From assembly GCA_041584475.1 (NCBI GenBank), contig JBFHDX010000167.1:1-6041 (forward strand): a stretch of DNA of 6,041 nt, given 5' to 3'. Shown piece after piece: positions 1-5,959 of the stretch. A program made the position numbers and the translations under genes. Under the pieces are notes generated by a model that ran no database searches, was not told where the DNA came from, and saw nothing but the letters and a program-made list of their open reading frames with translations. The DNA is from JBFHDX01 sp041584475. GTDB taxonomy: Bacteria > Pseudomonadota > Alphaproteobacteria > UBA8366 > JADFVY01. Every line of letters starts with the position of its first letter. The first letter of the stretch is position 1.

Positions 1-279
1 AGGGGCGTCGAGCCCGAGATCGTCGAGTATCTGACGACGCCGCCCGATGCGCCGACGCTCGACCGGCTACTCACCAAGCTGGGCCTCGAGCCGCGTGCGC
101 TGATGCGCCGCAAGGAAGCGCCGTACCGGGCGCTGAACCTGGCCGACCCGTCGCTGTCGCGGGCGGCGCTGATCCGCGCCATGGTCGAGAACCCGATCCT
201 GATCGAGCGGCCGATCGTCGTGAAGGATGGCCGCGCCGCGCTCGGCCGCCCGCCGGAGGCGGTGCTGGATATTCTTTGA
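1..279 (+). CDS. arsC: Arsenate reductase, glutaredoxin-dependent (3' part)
   Basis: This is the C-terminal 92 codons of an ArsC-family arsenate reductase, the cytoplasmic enzyme that reduces arsenate to arsenite with glutathione and glutaredoxin. The start and the catalytic cysteine (Cys12 in the plasmid R773 enzyme) lie before the window. Fragment arginines 36 (MRRKEAPY), 70 (LIERPIVV) and 83 (ALGRPPE) have spacings of 34 and 13 residues, exactly those of Arg60, Arg94 and Arg107, the substrate-binding arginines of R773 ArsC. The fragment therefore begins near residue 25 of the family. The ending RPPEAVLDIL is also typical, so the C-terminus looks complete. The related Spx/YffB-type proteins share the fold, but the arginine set favours ArsC. 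The following Fe-S protein gene lies only 59 nt away and is probably cotranscribed. Confidence 0.92.
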   Translation, partial: RGVEPEIVEYLTTPPDAPTLDRLLTKLGLEPRALMRRKEAPYRALNLADPSLSRAALIRAMVENPILIERPIVVKDGRAALGRPPEAVLDIL

Positions 280-322
280 GTGCCGCGGCCGGAAAACCGT
301 TCGGGTCCGCGGACGAAGCGAC

Positions 323-332
323 GGGGAGGGGG
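323..332 (+). promoter_or_regulatory. Strong ribosome binding site deciding the Fe-S protein start
   Basis: A run GGGGAGGGGG ends 6 nt before the ATG at 339. The alternative TTG at 276, which overlaps the arsC stop as TTGA, would add 21 low-complexity residues, so the ATG is the preferred start. Confidence 0.6.
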
Positions 333-338
333 CGCGCG

Positions 339-1019
339 ATGCCGCAATGGTACGCTGATCTGGCCGCAGCCCTCGCCGTGCATGGCCTGGTTCCGCGCGG
401 TGCCTTCCATCCCGCGCCCGGCGACGGCGTGCCCGGGGCTGCGGGCACGCTGGTCCTGGTCGGCAATGCCGGGCCGGCCATGTGGCGCGCCTTTATGGCC
501 GGCGTCGGCGACGGCGCCAACCCGCTCGACGACTGGTCGCGCCGGGTCGTCGCGGCGACGGCGCGGCAATTCCGTGCAGATGCACTTTTCCCCTTCGACG
601 GTCCGCCGCACCTGCCGTTCCAGCGCTGGGCGCAGCGGGCGGAGCCGGTGCACGCGTCGCCGCTCGGCATCCTGATCCACCCGGAATACGGGCTCTGGCA
701 CGGCTATCGCGGTGCGCTCGCCTTCGCCGACCGCCGCGCGCTGCCGGCCCGCGACGACCGCCCCGCACCCTGTGCGGAGTGTGCGGCGAAGCCGTGCCTG
801 TCCGCGTGCCCGGTCGCGGCGTTCGCACGCGGCGGCTACGACGTGGCCGCCTGCGCCGGCTTTCTCGCGTCGGCCGAAGGGGCGGACTGCATGGCGCATT
901 CGTGCCGGGCGCGGCGCGCCTGCCCGGTCGGCCGCGACTATGCCTACGGCGACGACCAGGCCGGCTTCCACATGGCCGCGTTCCTGCGCGCCCGCGCCGC
1001 CGGCGGGAGCGCCGCGTGA
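339..1019 (+). CDS. Two-cluster 4Fe-4S ferredoxin-like protein
   Basis: This 226-residue protein has no signal peptide and is probably cytoplasmic. Its N-terminal two thirds (about 1-140) contains conserved-looking stretches NPLDDWSRR (61-69), LFPFDGPPHLPFQRWA (83-98) and SPLGILIHPEYGLWHGYRGA (107-126). The C-terminal third holds two cysteine sets. C145, C148, C153 and C157 (followed by Pro) form a CxxCx4CxxxCP motif, and C172, C184, C189 and C195 (followed by Pro) form a second, looser set. This points to two [4Fe-4S] clusters. The arrangement recalls the C-terminal ferredoxin domain of epoxyqueuosine reductase (QueG), but the cobalamin-binding N-terminal domain of QueG is not recognisable. 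The electron partner and substrate are unknown. It follows arsC closely, and its last codons overlap the next gene by 4 nt (GTGA). A start at TTG 276 is possible but less likely. Confidence 0.82.
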   Translation: MPQWYADLAAALAVHGLVPRGAFHPAPGDGVPGAAGTLVLVGNAGPAMWRAFMAGVGDGANPLDDWSRRVVAATARQFRADALFPFDGPPHLPFQRWAQRAEPVHASPLGILIHPEYGLWHGYRGALAFADRRALPARDDRPAPCAECAAKPCLSACPVAAFARGGYDVAACAGFLASAEGADCMAHSCRARRACPVGRDYAYGDDQAGFHMAAFLRARAAGGSAA

Positions 1020-1555
1020 GTCCGCGCCATACCGGCCGCATCGCCGTGCTCCTGATGCTGGCGGCGGTCGCCGTCTATGTCGGCCTGCTGCTGCTGTTCG
1101 TCGAGCCGACGCCGTGGCGCGACGTGCCGGAGGAGGGCATGAGCCGCAACGGCATCGCCTACGACCCGGCGATCGCGGAGCTCCGCCTCTACCGCATGCC
1201 GGCGCGCGGCTATCCCTTCTTCTTCGAGGACGAGCTGGCGCCCGTGGCGCCGCTGCTGCGGGTCGGCGACGGCGCGGACATCGAGGCGACCCTCGGCCGT
1301 CTGCGACCGGCCGCCGACGACCGCGCCGCGTGGTGCGTGCAGGCGAAGCCGGAATCCGGGCTGCACGTCGTGACCTACCGCGGCGACGGCTCGGTGTTCG
1401 GCTATGTCATCGTCTACGAGGCGAAGCTGGCGGCGAACGCGCCGGTCGAGCTGGCCGACTGCGGCGCCGTCGTGCTCGGCGGCGCCGAGGGTTTCGACAG
1501 TTGGTACGTCGACGGCTTCTTCTCGTGGCTGCGCGGCATCGGCCTGTCCGTCTAG
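1016..1555 (+). CDS. Membrane-anchored protein of unknown function
   Basis: I do not recognise this 179-residue protein. The GTG start at 1016 overlaps the preceding stop as GTGA and has GGGAG six nt upstream (1005-1009), so translation is probably coupled to the Fe-S protein. Residues 9-29 form one strongly hydrophobic helix after a short basic N-terminus (RHTGR), giving an uncleaved anchor with the rest probably in the periplasm. The soluble part has motifs such as RLYRMPARGYPFFFEDELAPVA (57-78) and YRGDGSVFGYVIVYEAK (121-137). Its only two cysteines, C107 and C149, could form a disulfide if exported. A longer reading frame extends upstream to 482, but that part is antiparallel or out-of-frame shadow of the Fe-S gene. 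The stop codon lies inside the palindromic repeat that starts at 1552. Confidence 0.75.
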   Translation: MSPRHTGRIAVLLMLAAVAVYVGLLLLFVEPTPWRDVPEEGMSRNGIAYDPAIAELRLYRMPARGYPFFFEDELAPVAPLLRVGDGADIEATLGRLRPAADDRAAWCVQAKPESGLHVVTYRGDGSVFGYVIVYEAKLAANAPVELADCGAVVLGGAEGFDSWYVDGFFSWLRGIGLSV

Positions 1556-1646
1556 GGCATCACCCGATCGGTTCGTTCCAGCCCGCTCCCCCACCCGGCC
1601 ACCCACAGCGTACGATACCGCTGGCCGGCCGGGTGGCGGAGCGGGC
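1552..1646 (+). repeat. Palindromic intergenic repeat, copy 1
   Basis: A 40-nt core at 1581-1620 is identical to 5985-6024. The preceding 29 nt (1552-1580) match 5956-5984 at 20 positions without gaps, so the element begins at the CTAG that holds the stop codon of the upstream gene. Arms 1581-1605 and 1622-1646 pair over 25 bp with three mismatches, around a 16-nt loop (1606-1621) containing GCGTACGATACC. No T-run follows, so this is not an ordinary intrinsic terminator, although the transcript would fold into a very stable hairpin. Confidence 0.85.
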
Positions 1647-1656
1647 CGGTGCCGAT

Positions 1657-1670
1657 TCCACGTATGTGGA
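1657..1670 (+). promoter_or_regulatory. Candidate operator upstream of the crp-like gene
   Basis: TCCAC-GTAT-GTGGA is a perfect 5-bp inverted repeat with a 4-nt spacer, the layout of Crp/Fnr-type sites (5-N4-5) but with different arms from the FNR consensus. Its centre is about 74 nt before the probable transcription start, a distance suited to an activator acting from upstream. It could mediate autoregulation. Short palindromes occur by chance, so confidence is low. Confidence 0.3.
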
Positions 1671-1725
1671 TGATGTACCAGGGACGCGCGGCGTGCCCGC
1701 CCTCGCCGCCGGGCCCGGCAGCCGC

Positions 1726-1731
1726 TATAGT
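1726..1731 (+). promoter_or_regulatory. Candidate -10 element of the crp-like gene
   Basis: TATAGT, one base from TATAAT, sits in otherwise very GC-rich sequence and ends 8 nt before the ATG at 1740. The predicted transcript start is therefore at or within a few bases of the start codon, which agrees with the lack of a Shine-Dalgarno sequence there. No good -35 box is visible 16-18 nt upstream, which would suit an activator-dependent promoter. Confidence 0.45.
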
Positions 1732-1739
1732 GCGCCGCG

Positions 1740-2411
1740 ATGAGACGGGGGTGGCTCGACAGCTTTCCGCGCCTGGGCGAACTCGACGCGACGGCGCTCG
1801 AGCGGCTGCGCGGCTCGGCGCGCGAGATCGAGCTGCCGGCCGGCACGGTCGCCTTCTCCAGCGGCCAGGCCTGCGCCAACTATCTGTTCGTCACGCAGGG
1901 CTCGGTGCGCGTGCAGCTGACCGCCGAGAGCGGCCGCGAGATCGTGCTCTATCGCGTCGGCCCGGGCGAGACCTGCGTGCTGACGACGACGGCGCTGCTC
2001 GCCGACGACAACTACATGGCCGAGGGCGTGGCCGAGACGCCGGTCCGGGCGATCGCGCTGCCGGCCCCGCTGTTCCGCCAGCTGATGGCGCAGTCCGAGA
2101 CCTTCCGGCAGTTCGTCTTCTCGACCTTCGGCCAGCGCGTCACCGCGCTCATGCAGGTCATCCAGGGCGTCGCGTTCGGCCATATCGGGCCGCGCCTCGC
2201 GGCGCTGCTGCTGTCGCGTGCCGAGGACCGGCGCGAGATCGCGCTGACGCACCAGGAGCTGGCGGTCGAGCTCGGCACGGCGCGCGAGGTCGTCAGCCGG
2301 CAGCTCAAGGAATTCGAGCGGCGCGGCTGGGTGAAGCTCGGTCGCGGCCGTGTCGCGCTGGCCGACCGGCCCGCCCTGCAGGCGCTGTCGCGAAATCCGG
2401 ACGCTCTGTGA
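1740..2411 (+). CDS. Crp/Fnr-family transcriptional regulator
   Basis: This 223-residue protein has the full Crp/Fnr plan. A cyclic-nucleotide-binding-type beta-barrel spans about residues 9-108, the long dimerisation helix about 112-142, and the winged helix-turn-helix about 168-207. The recognition helix contains TAREVVSRQLKEFE, with the E183, S186 and R187 pattern used by this family to read half-sites. The barrel motif GETCVLTTTALLADD (76-90) lacks the arginine-serine pair that binds cAMP in CRP. The FNR iron-sulfur cysteines are also absent: the only cysteines are C45 and C79. The effector is thus neither cAMP nor an FNR-type cluster by this evidence, and a thiol signal through C45/C79 is conceivable. 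The ATG lacks a ribosome binding site and sits just after a TATAGT box, suggesting a leaderless message. Its likely target is the DUF2892 gene 84 nt downstream. Confidence 0.9.
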   Translation: MRRGWLDSFPRLGELDATALERLRGSAREIELPAGTVAFSSGQACANYLFVTQGSVRVQLTAESGREIVLYRVGPGETCVLTTTALLADDNYMAEGVAETPVRAIALPAPLFRQLMAQSETFRQFVFSTFGQRVTALMQVIQGVAFGHIGPRLAALLLSRAEDRREIALTHQELAVELGTAREVVSRQLKEFERRGWVKLGRGRVALADRPALQALSRNPDAL

Positions 2412-2423
2412 CTTGGTTACAGA
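2405..2423 (+). promoter_or_regulatory. Inverted repeat, candidate Crp/Fnr-type operator
   Basis: TCTGTGAC-TTG-GTTACAGA has 8-nt arms matching at 7 of 8 positions, and it includes the TGTGA half-site familiar from CRP. The odd 3-nt spacer differs from the even spacing of the classical CRP and FNR sites. It covers the stop codon of the regulator gene (TGA 2409-2411) and is centred about 82 nt before the ATG of the DUF2892 gene, so it is well placed to control that gene. Confidence 0.45.
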
Positions 2424-2495
2424 CCGTGCCCCGCCGACCGTGGTTAGGTCCCGACCATCGAACGCAGTTCAAACCCGGTTGGAGAGGATCGAACC

Positions 2496-2702
2496 ATGAG
2501 CATCGCACGCAACGAAGGGACCGTCGACCGCATCCTGCGCGTCATCGTCGGCCTCGCAGTCATTTCCCTGGTCTTCGTCGGCCCGCAGACCCCGTGGGGC
2601 TGGCTCGGCGTCATCCCGCTGGTCACAGGGCTGATCGGCTGGTGCCCGGCCTACACGCTGCTCGGCATCCGCACCTGCAAGCTGTCGCCGAAAGCGGGCT
2701 GA
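2496..2702 (+). CDS. DUF2892 (YgaP-like) small inner-membrane protein
   Basis: This 68-residue protein consists of the short N-terminal motif ARNEGTVDRILRVIVG followed by two hydrophobic helices, about residues 13-29 and 35-49. The end GWCPAYTLLGIRTCKLS, with C50 and C61, is the conserved signature of DUF2892, the membrane part of YgaP-type rhodanese proteins; here no rhodanese domain is attached. Its role is unknown. Relatives often sit beside sulfur- or thiol-related genes, and the two cysteines could take part in redox or persulfide chemistry. Ribosome binding site GGAGAGG (2481-2487) lies 8 nt from the ATG. A Crp/Fnr regulator gene precedes it with a palindrome between, and an intrinsic terminator follows, so it is probably a one-gene unit or the end of a two-gene unit. 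Confidence 0.88.
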   Translation: MSIARNEGTVDRILRVIVGLAVISLVFVGPQTPWGWLGVIPLVTGLIGWCPAYTLLGIRTCKLSPKAG

Positions 2703-2725
2703 GGCAGGACGCAAACGACTCAGCG

Positions 2726-2755
2726 GGCCGGCTTCGCTCCCGGGGCCGGCCTTTT
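2726..2755 (+). terminator. Intrinsic terminator after the DUF2892 gene
   Basis: A perfect 7-bp GC stem, GGCCGGC (2726-2732) with GCCGGCC (2745-2751), encloses a 12-nt loop and is followed directly by TTTT (2752-2755). It starts 23 nt after the stop codon. Read on the minus strand there is no T-run after the stem, so it probably acts only on plus-strand transcripts. Confidence 0.75.
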
Positions 2756-2778
2756 CCTGTTCCGGTTCCAAGGCGGGG

Positions 2779-3390
2779 TCATTCCGCCGCCGGCCAGTCG
2801 ATCTTCACGCTGAATGCCATGCGCTCGATGGCGGCGCGCTCACCGGCGGTAAGCGTGCCGAACTCGAGCGCGCCGACCTGCAGCTGGCCTGCGGCCTTGC
2901 GGACCCGGGCGAGGCGCTCGCGCGCCTCCTTCAGATCCTTCTCCGCCCGCTCGCCCGGCCACAGCAGCGTCTCCACGGCGGCGCGCGCGAGCAGGAAATC
3001 GCTGCCGTTGAGGACGAAGGCGAACGTCCGGTTCCGTTGCGGGGCGTTGACGTTCTTCGGGCCTGGCGCGTTGGCCGCGGTGTTGTCCGCGTTGCGGAAA
3101 TGCCAGCCCTCGATCACCGCCGGGTTGATGCCGCGATAGGGCGGCGTCGCGACGAGGACGAAATTGCGGTCGCGGTACATCGGGTCGCCGATCCAGATCG
3201 TCCAGCCATGGGGCGTCGGCAACAGCCGGAACTCGTACCGGACCCCTCCGTGCTCGAAGCGATGCACGACCGTCTCGCCGCGCCCGACCTCACCCTTGAA
3301 GCGCGTCTGCTGAGCGCCGGCGGAAGCACCGACCGCGACCACGGCCAGGATCATCGCCGCCCCCAGAATCGTATGCGCCGTCGACCGCAT
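2779..3390 (-). CDS. Secreted protein of unknown function
   Basis: I do not recognise the family. The preferred ATG at 3390 gives 203 residues starting MRSTAHTILGAAMILAVV, a Sec signal peptide with probable cleavage after AGA at residue 26 (before QQ). The frame stays open further upstream to 3462, but those 24 residues would precede the signal peptide. GGAG lies 9 nt before the chosen ATG. The mature part begins with a beta-rich region holding RYEFRLLPTPHGWTIWIGDP and then NFVLVATPPYRGINPAVIEG. A charged helix with ERAEKDLKEARERLARVRKA follows at about 146-171, possibly a coiled coil. No cysteine is present in the mature chain, and there is no lipobox or membrane anchor, so a soluble periplasmic location is likely. 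The gene converges with the DUF2892 gene and diverges from the SUMF1-like lipoprotein gene. Confidence 0.8.
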   Translation of the reverse strand: MRSTAHTILGAAMILAVVAVGASAGAQQTRFKGEVGRGETVVHRFEHGGVRYEFRLLPTPHGWTIWIGDPMYRDRNFVLVATPPYRGINPAVIEGWHFRNADNTAANAPGPKNVNAPQRNRTFAFVLNGSDFLLARAAVETLLWPGERAEKDLKEARERLARVRKAAGQLQVGALEFGTLTAGERAAIERMAFSVKIDWPAAE

Positions 3391-3425
3391 GCCCAAACGC
3401 TCCGAGCTCCCGTTCCGGTGGCTCA

Positions 3426-3431
3426 GACTAG
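3426..3431 (-). promoter_or_regulatory. Weak candidate -10 for the minus-strand gene
   Basis: Read on the minus strand, this is TAGTCT preceded by TGC, an extended -10-like arrangement (TGnTAGTCT). It would start transcription about 30 nt before the ATG at 3390. No convincing -35 box is found at 17-19 nt. Confidence 0.25.
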
Positions 3432-3498
3432 CACCGGGACGGCGCGACACCCAGACCGCCATTATCGTCCCGTTCGCCTGTGCGCCCGGTCAAATTCG

Positions 3499-3529
3499 CG
3501 CGAGCCGCGGGGGCGGGGCTTGGCTCGCG
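3499..3529 (+). other. Inverted repeat in the divergent intergenic region
   Basis: CGCGAGCC (3499-3506) pairs perfectly with GGCTCGCG (3522-3529) around a 15-nt G-rich loop. It lies 50-80 nt before the lipoprotein start codon, so it may be a leader hairpin or a protein-binding site. It has no T-run. Otherwise the 188-nt stretch 3391-3578 shows no gene and no clear plus-strand promoter. Confidence 0.4.
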
Positions 3530-3578
3530 GGCTGGCGGGATGGCAGCATGCCGTGCACCGACCAACCGTGGAGGGCCG

Positions 3579-4439
3579 ATGCGCCAAACCCTCGCGCCGA
3601 TCCTGCCCATGCTGGCGCTGCTCGCGGGCTGCCAGGCCGCGGCCTCGCATGCCGGAGCCCCGCCGACCGTCGCCGTCCCGGCGGGGCGGTTCGTCATCGG
3701 CTCCGCCGCGGACGAGCGCGAGGCGGCGTACCGGCTCGACGAGGCCGCCTACGGGCACAGCGTCACGCGCCGGCAGCGCTGGTACGAGTCCGAGCATTCC
3801 CGCGGCGAGCGCGAGACCGGCCCCTACCGGATCATGACGGTGCCCGTCACCAACGCCCTCTATGCGCGGTTCGTCGCCGCGACCGGCCGCCCGGCGCCCG
3901 ACATCGACGAGGCAACGTGGCAATCGTACGGCCTGATCCACCCCTGGTCGCGCACCCGGCGGCACGCCTGGCGCGACGGTCGGCCACCGCCGTCGCGCGA
4001 CGACCACCCGGTGGTCCTCGTCAGCCACGGCGATGCGGTCGCCTTCGCCGCATGGCTGAGCCGCGAGACCGGGGACGTCTGGCGCCTGCCGAGCGAGGCC
4101 GAGTGGGAGAAGGCGGCCCGCGGCGTCGACGGGCGGCGCTTCCCGTGGGGCGACGAATTCGACCCGCGGCTTCTCAACAGCGCCGATGCCGGGCCGTTCG
4201 ACACGGTGCCCGTCGGCCGCCATGCGGCAGGGGTGAGTCCCTTCGGGCTTCTCGACGCGGCCGGTCAGGTCTATGAATGGACGTCAACGGCGGCGGCACC
4301 CGGGCGCTTCGTCGTCAAGGGGGGCTCGTGGGACGACAAGGGCTGCGGGGTATGCAGGCCGGCGGCGCGGCATTCGCGACCCGCGGACCTGCGGCATATC
4401 ATCGTCGGATTCCGGCTGGTGAGAGAGACGGTACAATGA
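3579..4439 (+). CDS. SUMF1/formylglycine-generating-enzyme-like lipoprotein
   Basis: From ATG 3579, with GGAGGG at 3570-3575, the protein has 286 residues. Residues 1-18 form a lipoprotein signal ending LLAGC, with C18 as the lipidated cysteine, so the mature protein should be membrane-tethered outside the cytoplasm. The rest is one SUMF1-type (FGE-sulfatase) domain: VPAGRFVIGS at 33-42, WRLPSEAEWEKAARG at 168-182, FPWGDEF at 188-194, AGQVYEWTS at 228-236, GGSW at 248-251 and GFRLV at 277-281. True formylglycine-generating enzymes carry two copper-binding cysteines after GGSW (GGSWLCxxSYC in family members). Here the sequence is GGSWDDKGCGVCRPAAR, with cysteines C256 and C259 in a CxxC arrangement. 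Sulfatase activation is thus unlikely. The domain may bind ligand or do other chemistry. No sulfatase gene is nearby. The stop overlaps a 15-codon frame leading into the next gene, so it probably heads an operon. Confidence 0.85.
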   Translation: MRQTLAPILPMLALLAGCQAAASHAGAPPTVAVPAGRFVIGSAADEREAAYRLDEAAYGHSVTRRQRWYESEHSRGERETGPYRIMTVPVTNALYARFVAATGRPAPDIDEATWQSYGLIHPWSRTRRHAWRDGRPPPSRDDHPVVLVSHGDAVAFAAWLSRETGDVWRLPSEAEWEKAARGVDGRRFPWGDEFDPRLLNSADAGPFDTVPVGRHAAGVSPFGLLDAAGQVYEWTSTAAAPGRFVVKGGSWDDKGCGVCRPAARHSRPADLRHIIVGFRLVRETVQ

Positions 4440-4483
4440 AATCCGCCCGACCGACGGCGGAAGACCGGGAAGATCGGCCATGA
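4436..4483 (+). CDS. Possible 15-codon bridging reading frame
   Basis: The ATG at 4436 overlaps the lipoprotein stop as ATGA, and the frame's own TGA (4481-4483) overlaps the ATG of the next gene at 4480 as ATGA. It encodes a charged 15-residue peptide starting MKSARPTAEDRE. A weak purine run GAGAGAG (4421-4427) lies 8 nt upstream. It could carry ribosomes across the 40-nt gap and couple translation, or be coincidence. No function can be assigned. Confidence 0.2.
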   Translation: MKSARPTAEDREDRP

Positions 4484-5203
4484 CGGATATCGACGACATC
4501 GATTTCGGGACGCTTGCCGAACGCGAGCTGCTGGCGATGAAGGCGGCCGGGGAAAAGGTCCTCGAATGCATCCGGGTCCTCGGCAAGACCAGCGACAACG
4601 TGGTCGGCGAACTGCTGCGCGATACCGGCACGTTCTTCGAATGGACCCATTATCCCGAGGGCGACGTCTACGATGCGTACAGCCACGCGCAGTACTATTA
4701 CCACGCCCATCCCAAGGACGAGCGGCCGGGCGAGCACGGCCACTTCCACACCTTTCTGCGGCCCAAGGGCATGCCGCCCGGGATGGCGCCGGCGCCGCTG
4801 CCCGACTTCGCGCCGCCGGAGGGCGAGAACGACGCGCTGAGCCATCTCGTCGCGGTCTCGATGGACAAGCGCGGCGACGCGATCAAGCTGTTCACAACCA
4901 ACCGCTGGGTAACGGGCGAGGTCTGGTACGCGGCGGACGACGTCATGCGCATGCTGAACTACTTCGTGATCGACCATGTGCGGCCGTGCTGGGCGATCAA
5001 CCTCTGGCTGTCGAACCTGCTGATCCTGTTCCGCCCGCAGATCCGCTCGCTCGTCGAGCGTCGCGACGAGGTGATCGCCGCCTGGGCGCGCGATCATCCC
5101 GGCGAGAACGTCTACGAGGACCGCGATCTCGAGGTGACGTCCGAGACCGAGATCTCGGTGCCCGATCAGATGAACGCGATCCGCGCCGCACTGGAAGGCA
5201 GGG

Positions 5204-5211
<8 letters not shown>
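4480..5211 (+). CDS. Histidine-rich protein of unknown function (possibly DUF6969)
   Basis: This 243-residue protein has no signal peptide or membrane helix and is probably cytoplasmic. Ribosome binding site GGGAAG (4467-4472) lies 7 nt before the ATG. A helical N-terminus (about 10-50) precedes a remarkable segment at 57-94 with HYPEGDVYDAYSHAQYYYHAH and then EHGHFHTFLRP. It contains H57, H69, H75, H77, H86, H88 and H90 together with E60, D62, D65 and E85. Such density suggests a metal site, by inference only. H122 follows in ALSHLVAVSMDKRG, and a W-rich helical part (about 143-190) includes NRWVTGEVWYAADDVMRML. From memory I associate this pattern with a domain of unknown function, possibly DUF6969; that name should be verified. 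The gene overlaps the following GNAT gene by 8 nt and is placed after the SUMF1-like lipoprotein, so the three are probably made together. Confidence 0.82.

Positions 5212-5955
<744 letters not shown>

Positions 5956-5959
<4 letters not shown>

Noticed and set aside
276..338. Upstream TTG start for the Fe-S protein, overlapping the arsC stop as TTGA
   Set aside because: The 21 added residues look non-conserved, and ATG 339 has a much stronger ribosome binding site. It remains possible.
1581..1646. Repeat hairpin read as an intrinsic terminator
   Set aside because: There is no T-run on either side, and the near-identical structure recurs after another gene, which fits a dispersed repeat better. 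A factor-dependent stop or RNA-stabilising role is not excluded.
944..1879. Long minus-strand open frame of 311 codons across three plus-strand features
   Set aside because: It runs through the Fe-S gene, the membrane protein gene, the repeat and the regulator start, has low-complexity Arg/Ala-rich composition and no recognisable domain. Long antisense frames are expected at this G+C content.
1649..3139. Plus-strand open frame of 496 codons
   Set aside because: It overlaps the regulator in another frame, then the DUF2892 gene and the terminator, and the opposite-strand secreted gene. The translation is Arg/Pro-rich without domain signal.
3461..3493. Minus-strand promoter pair TTGACC (3488-3493) and GATAAT (3462-3467 region)
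   Set aside because: The spacer is about 21 nt, too long for a standard sigma-70 promoter.
3579..4439. Annotation as a sulfatase-activating formylglycine-generating enzyme
   Set aside because: The canonical cysteine spacing after GGSW is absent and no sulfatase gene is nearby, so only fold membership is claimed.
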